From: Cellulomonas phragmiteti
Lineage (GTDB): Bacteria > Actinomycetota > Actinomycetes > Actinomycetales > Cellulomonadaceae
Length of the DNA: 64,000 nucleotides
Reading direction: 5' to 3'
Assembly: GCF_016862775.1 (NCBI RefSeq)
Contig: NZ_BONP01000005.1
Location: 62,001-126,000, forward strand
Of this stretch, positions 47,570-57,410 are shown piece by piece. Below the pieces are notes generated by a model that worked only from the letters and a program-made list of their open reading frames with translations, had not been told where the DNA came from and ran no database searches. How positions within the stretch are numbered: the first letter of the stretch is position 1; every line of letters starts with the position of its first letter. Position numbers and translations under genes: made by a program.

Positions 47570-48402
47570 CGGGGGTTCCGTGACGCCGAGCGCACGCCCT
47601 CCGCCAGGCCTCCGACCACCGCCGCGAGCGCGTCGAGACCGGCGGACTCGTCGGTCGCCTCGAGCAGCGGGCGCACGAGTGCCGAGCCGACGATCACACC
47701 GTCGGCGTACCCGGCGACCTGCGCCGCCTGCTCGGGCCGCGAGACACCCAGGCCGACGCAGACGCGGGACGCCCCTGCCGCGCGCGTGTCGGCGACGAGC
47801 TGCTCGGCCCGCTCCCCCACGGTCGCGCGCTCGCCGGTGACGCCCATCGTCGATGCCGCGTACACGAAGCCACGGCTCGCGGCGACCGTGGAGGCGAGCC
47901 GCTCGGGGGTCGAGCTCGGCGCGACGAGGAAGACACGGTCGAGACCGTGGGCGTCCGCCGCCGCGATCCACTCGCCGCCCTCGTCCGGGATGAGGTCGGG
48001 CGTGATGAGGCCGGCCCCGCCCGCGGCGGCGAGGTCCCGCGCGAACGCGTCCACGCCGTAGCGCAGCACGAGGTTCCAGTAGGTCATCACCAGCACGGGC
48101 GCACCGGCGTCGGCCACCTGCTCGGCGACGCGTAGGGTGTCGGGCACCCGCGTGCCGTGCGCGAGGGCGTGGTTGGCTGCCGCCTGGATCACCGGCCCGT
48201 CCATGACGGGGTCGGTGTAGGGCACGCCCAGCTCGACGATGTCGACCCCGGCCTCGACCATCGTGCGCACGGCACGTGCCGACCCGGGCACCGACGGGAA
48301 GCCGACCGGGAGGTAGCCGATCAGCGCCGCCCGGGGGGCGGGACCCGCGGCCAGCTCGGCGAGCTTCTCCCCCGTGGCCGACCGCACGTCCGTCACGCTC
48401 AC
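47566..48402 (-). CDS. trpA: Tryptophan synthase alpha chain
   Basis: A 278-residue TIM barrel that cleaves indole-3-glycerol phosphate to indole and glyceraldehyde 3-phosphate. The catalytic Glu and Asp are in [21 protein letters not shown]. Other landmarks are [27 protein letters not shown] and [15 protein letters not shown]. It overlaps trpB by four bases and lgt by four. Indole is channelled to TrpB. Confidence 0.96.
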   Translation of the reverse strand: MSVTDVRSATGEKLAELAAGPAPRAALIGYLPVGFPSVPGSARAVRTMVEAGVDIVELGVPYTDPVMDGPVIQAAANHALAHGTRVPDTLRVAEQVADAGAPVLVMTYWNLVLRYGVDAFARDLAAAGGAGLITPDLIPDEGGEWIAAADAHGLDRVFLVAPSSTPERLASTVAASRGFVYAASTMGVTGERATVGERAEQLVADTRAAGASRVCVGLGVSRPEQAAQVAGYADGVIVGSALVRPLLEATDESAGLDALAAVVGGLAEGVRSASRNPR

Positions 48403-49718
48403 AGCTGCTCCCCCTCGTCGGCCTTCAGCACCGGCTCCGGCTCGATCAGCCCGAACCAGGCAGCGGCCGTCGCGACGTCCTTGTCCCCTCGTCCCGAGAG
48501 GTTGACCAGCAGGACCGGCTCACGGCCGTCCTGCGCCCACGTCGCCGCCTCGGCGCCGAGCTTGATGGCCCCGGCGAGCGCGTGCGCCGACTCGATGGCC
48601 GGGATGATGCCCTCCGTGCGGCACAGCAGGCGGAACGCCTGCATCGCCTCGTCGTCCGTCACGGGGCGGTACTGCGCACGGCCGGTCTCGTGCAGCCAGG
48701 CGTGCTCCGGCCCGACGCTCGGGTAGTCCAGGCCCGCCGACACCGAGTGGCTCGGCAGCGTCTGCCCGTCCTCGTCCTGGAGGAGATAGCTGCGCGCGCC
48801 GTGCAGGACGCCCGGGGCGCCCCCCGAGAAGCGCGCGGAGTGCCGGCCGGAGGCGATCCCCTCACCGCCGGCCTCGAAGCCGAACAGGCGCACCTGCGGG
48901 TCGTCGAGGAACGCGTTGAAGATGCCCATCGCGTTCGACCCGCCGCCGACGCACGCGACGACGGCGTCCGGCAGCGCGCCGGTCTCGTCGAGCATCTGCG
49001 CGCGGGCCTCGTCACCGATGACCCGGTGGAAGTCGCGGACCATCTCCGGGAACGGGTGCGGCCCGGTCACGGTGCCCAGCATGTAGTGGGTCGTCTCGAC
49101 GTTCGCGACCCAGTCCCGCAGCGCCTCGTTGATCGCGTCCTTGAGGGTGCGCGCACCGATCGTGACCGGGACCACCGTGGCACCCAGGAGCTCCATGCGG
49201 GCGACGTTGAGCGCCTGCCGCTGGGTGTCCTCCTCGCCCATGTACACCACGCACTCCAGGTCGAGGAGCGCGGCGGCGGTCGCGGTGGCGACCCCGTGCT
49301 GCCCCGCACCCGTCTCGGCGATCACACGGTGCTTGCCCATGCGCTTGACGAGCAGCGCCTGCCCCAGGACGTTGTTGATCTTGTGCGACCCGGTGTGGTT
49401 GAGGTCCTCCCGCTTGAGGAAGACCCGCACACCCTCGCCGACGTGCCGCGCGAACCGCGGCACCTCCGTGATCGGGCTCGGGCGACCCGTGTAGGTGCGG
49501 TGCAGCCGCTCGAGCTCGTCGGAGAACGCGGGGTCGGCCAGCGCCTTGCGGTAGTGCGTCTCCAGCTCGTCGAGGGCGCCGATGAGGGCCTCGGGCACGA
49601 ACCGTCCGCCGAAGTCACCGAAGTACGGGCCCTCGTGCCGTGCGAGGGGCCCGCCGGCGAGCAGCGCGTCGCGCATCTTGCGGCCGGTCTGCCCGCGTCC
49701 GGGGGCCGGGGCGCTCAC
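48399..49718 (-). CDS. trpB: Tryptophan synthase beta chain
   Basis: A 439-residue PLP enzyme joining indole with serine. The PLP lysine lies in [17 protein letters not shown]. The phosphate-binding loop is [12 protein letters not shown] and the N-terminal block [24 protein letters not shown]. The active-site Glu is in [19 protein letters not shown]. It overlaps trpC and trpA by four bases on either side. Confidence 0.97.
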   Translation of the reverse strand: MSAPAPGRGQTGRKMRDALLAGGPLARHEGPYFGDFGGRFVPEALIGALDELETHYRKALADPAFSDELERLHRTYTGRPSPITEVPRFARHVGEGVRVFLKREDLNHTGSHKINNVLGQALLVKRMGKHRVIAETGAGQHGVATATAAALLDLECVVYMGEEDTQRQALNVARMELLGATVVPVTIGARTLKDAINEALRDWVANVETTHYMLGTVTGPHPFPEMVRDFHRVIGDEARAQMLDETGALPDAVVACVGGGSNAMGIFNAFLDDPQVRLFGFEAGGEGIASGRHSARFSGGAPGVLHGARSYLLQDEDGQTLPSHSVSAGLDYPSVGPEHAWLHETGRAQYRPVTDDEAMQAFRLLCRTEGIIPAIESAHALAGAIKLGAEAATWAQDGREPVLLVNLSGRGDKDVATAAAWFGLIEPEPVLKADEGEQL

Positions 49719-50527
49719 TGCCGCACCGCCCGCAGCGCGGGGTGGGCGCCGGCGGCCACCAGGTCGGCGACGGACTGACGCGGGGCGTCGTCCGTCACCA
49801 GCGCCTCGCCGACGAGGACGACGTCCGCGCCGGCCCGGGCGTAGTCCATGACGTCGTGCGGACCACGCACACCGGACTCCGCGACCTTGACGACGTCGGA
49901 CGGGATGGCCGGCGCGACGCGCGAGAAGGTCGTGCGGTCGACCTCGAGGGAGCGCAGGTCACGGGCGTTGACGCCGATGACGCGCGCGCCGGCGTCCACC
50001 GCGCGGGCGACCTCCTCGGTGTCGTGCACCTCGACCAGCGCCGTCATGCCGAGCGAGTGGACACGCTCGACCAGCGACTCCAGGACCGTCTGCTCGAGCG
50101 CCGCCACGATGAGCAGCACGAGGTCGGCGCCGTGCGCGCGCGCCTCCCAGACCTGGTAGGGCGAGACGACGAAGTCCTTGCGCAGCACGGGCACGTCGAC
50201 CCGGGCACGCACCGCGTCGAGGTCGTCCAGCGAGCCGTTGAACCGGCGCTGCTCGGTGAGCACCGAGATGGCGACCGCACCGCCCTTCTCGTACTCCGCG
50301 GCCAGGGCCGCGGGGTCCGAGATCGCGGCGAGCGCGCCCTTGCTCGGGCTCGAGCGCTTCACCTCCGCGATCACGGTGACCGCGTCGGCCGCCTTGAGAC
50401 GGGAGACGCACTGCAGCGCCGACTCCCGTCGCGCAGCACGTTCCTTGAGCTCCCCCAGAGGCGTCGCTGCCTCCCGCGTGGCGAGGTCTTCCCTGACCCC
50501 CGCGACGATGTCGTCCAGCACGGTCAT
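49715..50527 (-). CDS. trpC: Indole-3-glycerol phosphate synthase
   Basis: A 270-residue TIM barrel that closes the indole ring from carboxyphenylaminodeoxyribulose phosphate. Signatures are [42 protein letters not shown] and [15 protein letters not shown], with [12 protein letters not shown] near the end. The ATG giving [14 protein letters not shown] is conserved. It opens the trpCBA-lgt subrun, about 150 bp downstream of a DUF4190 gene, so a separate internal promoter is possible there. Confidence 0.96.
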   Translation of the reverse strand: MTVLDDIVAGVREDLATREAATPLGELKERAARRESALQCVSRLKAADAVTVIAEVKRSSPSKGALAAISDPAALAAEYEKGGAVAISVLTEQRRFNGSLDDLDAVRARVDVPVLRKDFVVSPYQVWEARAHGADLVLLIVAALEQTVLESLVERVHSLGMTALVEVHDTEEVARAVDAGARVIGVNARDLRSLEVDRTTFSRVAPAIPSDVVKVAESGVRGPHDVMDYARAGADVVLVGEALVTDDAPRQSVADLVAAGAHPALRAVRQ

Positions 50528-50674
50528 CGACGGATCATCCCCTCTGGCCGGTTCGTGCGGCGCGTCTCCGCTCCCTGCCCGGGGCCGTCGCCGACGAGCC
50601 ATGGTAGACGCGCCGGGCACCGCACTCGTCCACCCGCCCGAGGCGTGGGACCCGGCGCGCACGACGTGGACCTG

Positions 50675-51241
50675 CTACGGCGCGACGTCCAGGAAGGGCA
50701 CCGTGAGGCCCACCGCGACCACGGGCAGCAGCACGATGAGGAACATGAGGGCGACCACGACGACGCCGAGCCCGGTCGCGACCCACCCGAGCACGATGCC
50801 GGCGATCGCCAGGCCGTCGTTGTCGGCCTCGCCGGCGGCGGCCGCGCGCCGCGCCCGTCCCCCGATCACGACGGCCGGTACCCCGGTGAAGAAGACGCAC
50901 CCGAGGACACCGAGCAGGCCCAGGACCAGCGACCACACGGCGAGGTCGTTGCGCGGCCGGTAGGGCGCCCCGACGGGCGGGTACGGCCCCACGCCCGGCG
51001 GGTAGGGCCCCGCGGTCGGGTAGGCGGCCGCGATCGGGTATGGGGCCGCGGTCGGGGAGGGCCCTGCGGCCGGGGAGGGCCCTGCGGTCGAGGAGGGCCC
51101 CGTCGGCTGGTCGTGACCGGCAGCAGGCTGCGCGGCGGGCGGCTGCTCGGCCGGCTGCTGATCGGCAGGGGCGGGGTACGTGGCGTACGCACCCTCCTGC
51201 CCGTACACGGGTGCGGGTCGTCGGTCGTGCGGCTGGCTCAT
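50675..51241 (-). CDS. DUF4190-type membrane protein
   Basis: A 188-residue protein. A Pro/Ala/Tyr-rich, low-complexity N-terminal half (about 1-95) is followed by two hydrophobic segments (LAVWSLVLGLLGVLGCVFFTGVPAVVIGG and GLAIAGIVLGWVATGLGVVVVALMFLIVLL) of the DUF4190 pattern. The function is unknown. It lies between trpE and trpC in the tryptophan run and looks related to the 218-aa gene two places upstream, suggesting duplication. Confidence 0.85.
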   Translation of the reverse strand: MSQPHDRRPAPVYGQEGAYATYPAPADQQPAEQPPAAQPAAGHDQPTGPSSTAGPSPAAGPSPTAAPYPIAAAYPTAGPYPPGVGPYPPVGAPYRPRNDLAVWSLVLGLLGVLGCVFFTGVPAVVIGGRARRAAAAGEADNDGLAIAGIVLGWVATGLGVVVVALMFLIVLLPVVAVGLTVPFLDVAP

Positions 51242-51289
51242 CGGGGGGACCTCCGGACGGATCGGGTCGAGGGCGCGGCGTGCTCGGCG

Positions 51290-51748
51290 TCAGGGCAGCG
51301 GCGCCGGGCCGAGGTACGGGACGAGCGCGGGCACGTTGCGCAGCACGGTGAAGGCCACGACGACGACGAGCACGGTCCAGGGCACCCAGGACGGCGTCGT
51401 CAGCGGCGGACCGCCGCGCAGCCGGCGCGCCGTCCAGACGCCCCACACCGCCACCAGCAGCGGTGCCGTGAGCGTCCAGAGGGGGTTGGCGAGCCAGGCT
51501 CCGGCGAGGTCGCCGGTGAGCAGGTCGTGCGTCGCGCGCAGGCCGCCGCACCCGGGGCAGGAGACCCCGAGCAGGAGCACCGACGGGCAGAGCCCGTAGC
51601 TCAGGGGCGTGTAGGGCGAGCGCACGACCAGCACGGCGGCGCCCGCCGCGGCGACCGCCGCGACGGCGAACGGCACCGCACCCCGCCGCAGGACCTGCGA
51701 CGGGGGTGCGGTGCCGGTGCTCAGCACAGGGCTCCGTCCAGGGGTCAC
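51290..51748 (-). CDS. DUF2752 membrane protein
   Basis: A 152-residue protein with three or four membrane helices. It carries the DUF2752 signature CPGCGGLRATHDLLTGDLAGAWLANPLW, with a CxxCGGxRA cluster at the membrane face. The function is unknown. I set the start at the GTG that overlaps the upstream DUF4190 stop by four bases (GTGA), giving MTPGRSPVLSTGTA. It is sandwiched between two DUF4190 genes. Confidence 0.87.
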   Translation of the reverse strand: MTPGRSPVLSTGTAPPSQVLRRGAVPFAVAAVAAAGAAVLVVRSPYTPLSYGLCPSVLLLGVSCPGCGGLRATHDLLTGDLAGAWLANPLWTLTAPLLVAVWGVWTARRLRGGPPLTTPSWVPWTVLVVVVAFTVLRNVPALVPYLGPAPLP

Positions 51749-52401
51749 GGGGCCATCTGCTGCTGGCGCTCCATCTCCTGCTGGAGGTACTCGACGAAGC
51801 CGTCCCACCCGCCGTACTGGTTCATGAGCACGCCGTAGCTCACGAGGAAGTACAGGCCCGCCAGGACACCGAGCACGCTGAGGATGATGCCCGTGAGCGC
51901 GAGCCCGCCGTTGCTGGCCTCGCCGCGCGACGCCGCTGCACGTCCCTTGATGCCGAGCCAGATGCCGATCGCGCCGGGCACCAGGCCCACGACGACGCAG
52001 CACAGGCCCAGCGAGACGATGCCGAGCACCAGCGACCAGACACCGAGGGAGTTCCGCGTGGGCGCGGCAGGCGCGCCGTACCCGGCGGCGCCGTAGCCGC
52101 CCGCCTCCTGGCCGTACCCGGGCGCCTGACCGTAGACCGGGGGCTGGCCGGGCCCCGCGGGCCCACCCTGACCGTAGGCCGGCGGCTGCCCGTACCCGGG
52201 CGGCGGCGACTGGCCGTACGCCGGAGCGCCACCCGACGCCGGAGCGCCCGGCGCGTCGGGGCTGGTGCCCGCCGGGTACGGCGGGACCTCGCCCGCCGAC
52301 GGCGGCACCGGCGGCTGAGCCGCGGCGTCGGGTGCCCCGGACCCGTCACCCGCCCGCTCGTCGGGCGTGTACGGGTCGCGGGGCTCGTTCGGGGTCGTCA
52401 T
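51745..52401 (-). CDS. DUF4190-type membrane protein with YGQ-rich N-terminus
   Basis: A 218-residue protein. Residues 1-115 are disordered and rich in Gly, Pro, Tyr and Gln, with repeated YGQ units (AYGQSPPPGYGQPPAYGQ). They precede a two-helix DUF4190 domain (LGVWSLVLGIVSLGLCCVVVGLVPGAIGIWLG and GGLALTGIILSVLGVLAGLYFL). A short hydrophilic C-terminus ends EYLQQEMERQQQMAP. The function is unknown. Its stop overlaps the DUF2752 start. Confidence 0.86.
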   Translation of the reverse strand: MTTPNEPRDPYTPDERAGDGSGAPDAAAQPPVPPSAGEVPPYPAGTSPDAPGAPASGGAPAYGQSPPPGYGQPPAYGQGGPAGPGQPPVYGQAPGYGQEAGGYGAAGYGAPAAPTRNSLGVWSLVLGIVSLGLCCVVVGLVPGAIGIWLGIKGRAAASRGEASNGGLALTGIILSVLGVLAGLYFLVSYGVLMNQYGGWDGFVEYLQQEMERQQQMAP

Positions 52402-52471
52402 GCGGCTCTCCCTGCCTCAGGTGGTGGCCGGTCGAGCCGGCCGGGTACGGACCGGAGGACTCCCGGTACGG

Positions 52472-52777
52472 TCAGTGGCCCCCGCGCCGCTGCGCGCGGG
52501 CCAGCGTGGCGGCGCCGCCCTGGCCGTGGCCGAGCAGCTGCAGGACCTTGCCGAGCACGAGCCCGGCGCCGATGAGGGCCATGCCCGTCCAGAACAGCCA
52601 GACGAGCACGAACGCCACGCCGAGCGCTGCGACGACCCCCCCGAAGACCACGGACCACGTCGTCGCCCAGGCGGCGACGGTGCGACCGTGGTTGGTCGGC
52701 GGCGTCGTCGGCGGCAGGTGGATCGTCTCGGTACGGGTGGGGTTCTGGGCTCGGTGGGCCAGCGAGTGATCGGCCAT
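52472..52777 (-). CDS. HGxxPAAW-family small membrane protein
   Basis: A 101-residue protein with two helices (about 38-85) and a conserved NHGRTVAAW just before the first, a variant of the HGxxPAAW motif after which the family is named. Members are typical of actinobacterial trp operons between trpE and trpC; their function is not known. This copy has HGRTVAAW, lacking the Pro. It lies 70 bp upstream of the 218-aa DUF4190 gene. Confidence 0.85.
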   Translation of the reverse strand: MADHSLAHRAQNPTRTETIHLPPTTPPTNHGRTVAAWATTWSVVFGGVVAALGVAFVLVWLFWTGMALIGAGLVLGKVLQLLGHGQGGAATLARAQRRGGH

Positions 52778-52843
52778 CTGCGGTGCGTCCTCCGTGCTCG
52801 GTTTGCCTCACCCTATCCGAGAGCAGACCCGCCCACGCGCTGG

Positions 52844-53458
52844 TCAGGACGGGTCGTCGCCCCGCGTCAACGCGTCCCAGTCCGCGCGCTCGTCGACGGC
52901 CCCCTGGTCGGGCGCGACGGCGCCGTGCACCGCGGGCCGCTCGTGCCGACGCGAGCGCTGGTGCCACGGGCCGCCGGCACGAGCGAGCGCCCCCGCCAGC
53001 ACGACGACGAGCACGCCCACGGTCAGGGCGACGACCGGCGCCCCGGTGGCCGAGGCCGTCGCGTCACCCGCCGTGACGCCCGTCGCGTCGGCGACGGCGC
53101 CGGACACCGCGCCCGCGGGGTCCGCCAGCACCGTGGCGGCCGCGCCGGCCGCGAGCGCGCCGGCCCCCGCCACCACGACCGCGACCACCCAGCGGCCGAC
53201 GCGACCCACGAGTGCCACGGCTCCCGCCGCCGCCAGCAGCACGAGCGCCGCCGCCGGGACCTGCGGTGCGGCCAGCCGACCCGCGACGTCGACCGCCACC
53301 GGGCCGTCGAGCACGCTCGTGCCCTCGGCAGCCACCCACGTCGGCAGGCCGACGGCGCCGACGGCCGCCGCCGCGAGGACCAGGAGCGCCGCCCAGCGGC
53401 CACGCCGGGGACCCTGCGTGGCGGCCGCCGCCCCGGTGGGCGCCGGCACCGAGGTCAC
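52844..53458 (-). CDS. Tryptophan-associated transmembrane protein
   Basis: A 204-residue protein with four predicted helices, of the Trp-associated membrane family found directly after trpE in actinobacteria. Pattern: RWAALLVLAAAAVGAVGLPTWV, then VPAAALVLLAAAGAVALVG, WVVAVVVAGAGALAA and VVALTVGVLVVVLAGALA. A hydrophilic tail with Trp follows. The function is unknown; a tie to tryptophan synthesis or transport is only by context. The GTG start overlaps the trpE stop by four bases. Confidence 0.88.
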   Translation of the reverse strand: MTSVPAPTGAAAATQGPRRGRWAALLVLAAAAVGAVGLPTWVAAEGTSVLDGPVAVDVAGRLAAPQVPAAALVLLAAAGAVALVGRVGRWVVAVVVAGAGALAAGAAATVLADPAGAVSGAVADATGVTAGDATASATGAPVVALTVGVLVVVLAGALARAGGPWHQRSRRHERPAVHGAVAPDQGAVDERADWDALTRGDDPS

Positions 53459-55032
53459 GGCGTCTCGCGCAGCAGCCGGGACGCGAGCTGCACGGCCCGC
53501 ACGGCCGCCGCCGCCTTGTTGCGGGACTCCTCGTACTCCAGCGCGGGGACCGAGTCCGCGACGATGCCTCCCCCGGCCTGCACGCTCGCGCGCCCGTCGC
53601 GGATCACGGCCGTGCGGATCGCGATGGCCATGTCCATGTCCCCGGCGAAGTCGAAGTAGCCGACGGTGCCGCCGTAGACACCGCGACGGGCGGGCTCGAG
53701 CTCGTCGATCAGCTCGATGGCCCGCGGCTTCGGGGCGCCCGAGAGCGTCCCGGCGGGGAACGTCGCGACGAGCGTCTGCAGCGCGGTCGAGCCGGCCCGC
53801 AACCGGCCGACGACCGTCGAGCAGATGTGCATGATGTGGGAGAAGCGGCGGACCGTCATGAACTCGACGACCTCGACGCTCGTGGGCTCGCACACCTTGA
53901 CCATGTCGTTGCGGGACAGGTCGACGAGCATGATGTGCTCGGCCCGCTCCTTGGGGTCGGCGAGCACGTCGTCGGCGAGGGCGCGGTCCTCCTCGGGTGT
54001 CGCCCCGCGCGGGCGGGAACCGGCGATGGGGAACGTCGTGACGTGACCGTCGACGACCTTCACGAGCGTCTCGGGGCTCGATCCGACGACCGCGAAGTCC
54101 CGGCCGTCGGCGTCCTGCAGCGCGAGGAGGTACATGTACGGGCTCGGGTTCACGGTGCGCAGCACGCGGTAGACGTCGATCGGGTCCGCCGGGCAGTCCA
54201 GGTCGAGCCGCTGGGACAGGACGACCTGGAAAACGTCACCGTCGCGGATCGCCTCCTGACCACGCCGGACCTGGTCCTCGAACTCCTCGCGGGTGCTGCG
54301 GAACTCCAGCTCGGGGGCGGTCGCGTCGGGGTCGATGACGGCGGGTGCGGGCGGTGCGGGGCGCCGCAGGGCGGCCTGCATCTCGTCGAGGCGGCGCACC
54401 GCGTCGGCGTAGGCGTCGTCGACCCGCTCGTCGGTCGCGTCGAAGTTGATCGCGTTCGCGACGAGCCACACCGAGCCGTCCACGTGGTCGACGGCGGCCA
54501 GGTCCGAGGCGAGCAGCATCGTCACCTCGGGGATGCCGAGCTCCTCGGGGGCACGGGCCGGCAGCGTCGGCTCCCAGTGGTGCACGACGTCCCAGCCGAG
54601 GACACCGACGAGGCCCCCGGTCAGGGGCGGCAGCCCGGGGATGCGCGGGGTGTGCAGCACCTCGAGCGTGCGCCCGAGCACGTCCAGGACGTCACCCTCG
54701 GTGGGCACCCCGACCGGGACGTCGCCGGACCACGACGCGCGGCCCGCGCGCACCGACAGGCACGCGCGGGACGTCACGCCCACGAACGACCAGCGCCCCC
54801 AGGTGCCGTCGGACTCGGCCGACTCCAGGACGAACGTGCCGGGACGGCCTGCCGCCAGGGTCCGGTACAGCCCGACGGGCGTCACGTCGTCGGCGAGGAG
54901 CCGGCGCACGACCGGGACCACGCGCCGGTCGGCCGCCAGGGCGCGGAAGCCGTCCGGCGTCGGCCACGTCGCACCCCAGGGCACGTCCGTGGCGGTCGCG
55001 CGCGGCGCGGCGGAGACGGACGGCTGGGTCAC
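53455..55032 (-). CDS. trpE: Anthranilate synthase component I
   Basis: A 525-residue chorismate-utilising enzyme that forms anthranilate with a glutaminase partner, not encoded here. The C-terminal half has [13 protein letters not shown], the [11 protein letters not shown] segment, and the catalytic [23 protein letters not shown]. The N-terminal regulatory part holds [17 protein letters not shown], a tryptophan feedback site region. The GTG overlaps the hisI stop by four bases. Coupling of his and trp genes is characteristic of actinobacteria. Confidence 0.95.
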   Translation of the reverse strand: MTQPSVSAAPRATATDVPWGATWPTPDGFRALAADRRVVPVVRRLLADDVTPVGLYRTLAAGRPGTFVLESAESDGTWGRWSFVGVTSRACLSVRAGRASWSGDVPVGVPTEGDVLDVLGRTLEVLHTPRIPGLPPLTGGLVGVLGWDVVHHWEPTLPARAPEELGIPEVTMLLASDLAAVDHVDGSVWLVANAINFDATDERVDDAYADAVRRLDEMQAALRRPAPPAPAVIDPDATAPELEFRSTREEFEDQVRRGQEAIRDGDVFQVVLSQRLDLDCPADPIDVYRVLRTVNPSPYMYLLALQDADGRDFAVVGSSPETLVKVVDGHVTTFPIAGSRPRGATPEEDRALADDVLADPKERAEHIMLVDLSRNDMVKVCEPTSVEVVEFMTVRRFSHIMHICSTVVGRLRAGSTALQTLVATFPAGTLSGAPKPRAIELIDELEPARRGVYGGTVGYFDFAGDMDMAIAIRTAVIRDGRASVQAGGGIVADSVPALEYEESRNKAAAAVRAVQLASRLLRETP

Positions 55033-55484
55033 GGCTGGGCTCCTGGGGTGGCGGGGGCGACGGCGCCCACGGACGGGTCGACGGTGCCGGACGTGCTGAC
55101 GGGCAGGGGTCCACCGGCCTCGAAGCAGGTCCGGGTGCCGGTGTGGCACGCGGCGCCCACCTGCTCGACCGTCACGAGCAGGGCGTCCCCGTCGCAGTCG
55201 AGCGCGACGGAGCGCACGTGCTGCACGTGGCCCGAGGTGTCGCCCTTGCGCCAGTACTCCTGGCGCGAGCGGCTCCAGAACGTCACGCGTCCCGACGTGA
55301 GCGTGCGGTGCAGGGCCTCGTCGTCCATCCACCCGAGCATGAGCACGTCACGCGTGTCGTGCTGCTGGACGATCGCGGCGACGAGGCCGGTGTCGTCACG
55401 CCGCAGACGCGCGGCCACCGACGGGTCCAGGGCGGAGTCCGTCACGCGGCCGGCGGGCGGGGTCGTGGGGTCGGTCTGCGGCAC
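55029..55484 (-). CDS. hisI: Phosphoribosyl-AMP cyclohydrolase
   Basis: A 151-residue zinc enzyme opening the purine ring of PR-AMP in histidine synthesis. Seen: [40 protein letters not shown], the metal-binding DCDGDALL, and CHTGTRTCF with zinc-ligand Cys residues. The extension after the core (about 125-151) is Pro/Ala-rich. The start may be the GTG at 55484 or an internal GTG ([10 protein letters not shown]). It leads the hisI-trpE run. The other cyclase gene hisF lies about 5 kb upstream. Confidence 0.95.
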   Translation of the reverse strand: MPQTDPTTPPAGRVTDSALDPSVAARLRRDDTGLVAAIVQQHDTRDVLMLGWMDDEALHRTLTSGRVTFWSRSRQEYWRKGDTSGHVQHVRSVALDCDGDALLVTVEQVGAACHTGTRTCFEAGGPLPVSTSGTVDPSVGAVAPATPGAQP

Positions 55485-55565
55485 GCCACGATCCTGCCAC
55501 GCGGAGCCGCGCCACGATCACGTCGTCCGTGGTGGCCGAGGGCGGGACCGCAGGTCGGGACCCGC

Positions 55566-57410
55566 TCAGCGGGTCTGCGACACCCACGCGGCGTGCATCG
55601 ACGCGTAGTGCTCGCCGCGCGCCACCAGCTCGGTGTGGGTGCCGACCTCGACGACACGTCCGGCGTGCACCACGACCACCAGGTCGGCGGCCTCCGCGGT
55701 CGACAGGCGGTGCGCGATCGTCAGGGTCGTGCGGCCGCGCGCGAGCTCGCGCAGGGCGCGCGCGATCCTCACCTCGGCGACGGGGTCGACCGCGGAGGTC
55801 GCCTCGTCGAGCAGCAGGAGGTCCCCGTCCGCGAGGCGGGCGCGCGCCAGCGCGACCAGCTGCCGCTCCCCCGCCGACAGCAGCTCGCCGCGCTGCCCGA
55901 CCGACGTGGACATGCCCGCGGGGAGCTCGGCGACCCAGGCGTCGAGCCCCAGCTCCTCGACCACCTGGGCCACCCGGGCCTCGACGTGCGGCGGGAGGTC
56001 GGGGCCGAGGGCGGCGGCCTCGTCGCGCAGCCCGTACGCGATGTTCTGCGTGAGGGTGCCGTCGAACAGGAACCCCTCCTGCGGCACGAGCACCACGCGA
56101 CGTCGCAGGTCGGTGGACGCCACGCGCCGCAGGTCGACGCCGTCGAGCAGCACCGCACCGGTCGTCGGGTCCATGAACCGCGCCACGAGCTTGGCCAGCG
56201 TCGTCTTGCCCGACCCGGTGGCCCCGACGACCGCGACGGACGTGCCGGCGGCGACCTGCAGGTCGACGTCCTGCAGGACCGGGGGCCCGCCCGGGTACGC
56301 GTAGCCCACGTGCTGGAACGTCAGCGCGGCGGGACCGCGGGGGCTGGGCACGGCGTCGTCCCCCGGCTCGGCGACGTCGACGGGCGTCTCGAGGACGCCC
56401 AGCACGCGCCGCCAGCCGCTGATGGCGTTCTGCAGCTCGTTGAGGATCTCGGTGGCCATCTGCACGGGTCCCGTGAACAGCTGGACGAGGAACAGGAAGG
56501 CCAGGACGCGACCGACGGTGAGGTCGCCCGCCACCCCGAGCCAGGTGCCGGCGACCACCACGACCGCGAGGACCAGGTTGGCGACGAGCACCCCGGAGGA
56601 GAAGACCACGGCCACGAGGTTCTGGGCGCGCACCATCGCCCGGCGCGTCGCGGCGACGGCGCCGTCGATGCGGCGCTGCGTGCGTGCCGCCACGCCGTAG
56701 GCGCGGATCGTCTCGGCCCCGACGACGGCCTCGGAGACGGCTCCCAGCATCGCGCCGTACCGCTCCCGGACCGCCGCGTACCGGCGGTTCACGCCGCGCT
56801 GCATCCGCGGCAGGACGACCAGCAGGGGGACGAAGCAGGCCCACACGAGCAGGGTGAGCTGCCAGGAGTAGACCGCCATCAGCGTCGTGGCCACGAGGAT
56901 CTGCAGCACCGAGACGAGCAGCATGATGCCGCCCCACTGCACGAACATCGAGATCGTGTCGACGTCGGACGTCACGCGCGAGACCAGGGACCCGCGACGC
57001 TCGGTGTTCTGCGTGAGGACCGACAGGTCGTGCACGTGACGGAACGCCCGGGTGCGCAGCGTCAGCAGGCCCGCCTCGCTCGAGCGGAAGAGCCGCACGT
57101 TGACCAGCGCGGAGCACGCCGCGCCCACGGCGAGCCCGACCGCGGCGATGCCGACGAGGGCGGCCGCCCGGGTCACGTCGGCGCCGCCCGGCGCGAGGAT
57201 CGCCGTGTCCACGGTCTGCTGCACCGCGACGGGCACGAGCACCCGTGCCGCCGCGGCGACGACGGCCAGCGCGAGCGTCAGCGTGAGCCCCTCGAGCAGC
57301 TCCGGCGAGACCTGGGCCGCACGGCGCAGCGTCGCCAGGACACCCAGCGTGCTGGCCGGGGCCATGCGGCCGTCGCGGACGGCGTCCTGCGGTGCGTCGG
57401 CGGCGCTCAC
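55566..57410 (-). CDS. ABC exporter half-transporter (ATPase plus permease)
   Basis: A 614-residue MsbA/LmrA-type half-exporter: a six-helix membrane domain (about 30-330), then an ATPase with VGATGSGKTTLAKLV, the signature LLSAGERQLVALARARL and LLLDEATSAVDP. The canonical LSGGQ reads LSAGE here. It probably forms a heterodimer with the neighbouring half-transporter. The GTG start (MSAADAPQDAVRDG) overlaps that gene's stop by four bases; a longer frame to 57443 is less likely. The substrate is unknown. Confidence 0.92.
   Translation of the reverse strand: MSAADAPQDAVRDGRMAPASTLGVLATLRRAAQVSPELLEGLTLTLALAVVAAAARVLVPVAVQQTVDTAILAPGGADVTRAAALVGIAAVGLAVGAACSALVNVRLFRSSEAGLLTLRTRAFRHVHDLSVLTQNTERRGSLVSRVTSDVDTISMFVQWGGIMLLVSVLQILVATTLMAVYSWQLTLLVWACFVPLLVVLPRMQRGVNRRYAAVRERYGAMLGAVSEAVVGAETIRAYGVAARTQRRIDGAVAATRRAMVRAQNLVAVVFSSGVLVANLVLAVVVVAGTWLGVAGDLTVGRVLAFLFLVQLFTGPVQMATEILNELQNAISGWRRVLGVLETPVDVAEPGDDAVPSPRGPAALTFQHVGYAYPGGPPVLQDVDLQVAAGTSVAVVGATGSGKTTLAKLVARFMDPTTGAVLLDGVDLRRVASTDLRRRVVLVPQEGFLFDGTLTQNIAYGLRDEAAALGPDLPPHVEARVAQVVEELGLDAWVAELPAGMSTSVGQRGELLSAGERQLVALARARLADGDLLLLDEATSAVDPVAEVRIARALRELARGRTTLTIAHRLSTAEAADLVVVVHAGRVVEVGTHTELVARGEHYASMHAAWVSQTR

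Noticed and set aside
50528-50674. A trp leader/attenuator before trpC
   Set aside because: No short peptide with adjacent Trp codons or alternative hairpins is seen in this gap; the region before trpE is only an overlap with hisI.
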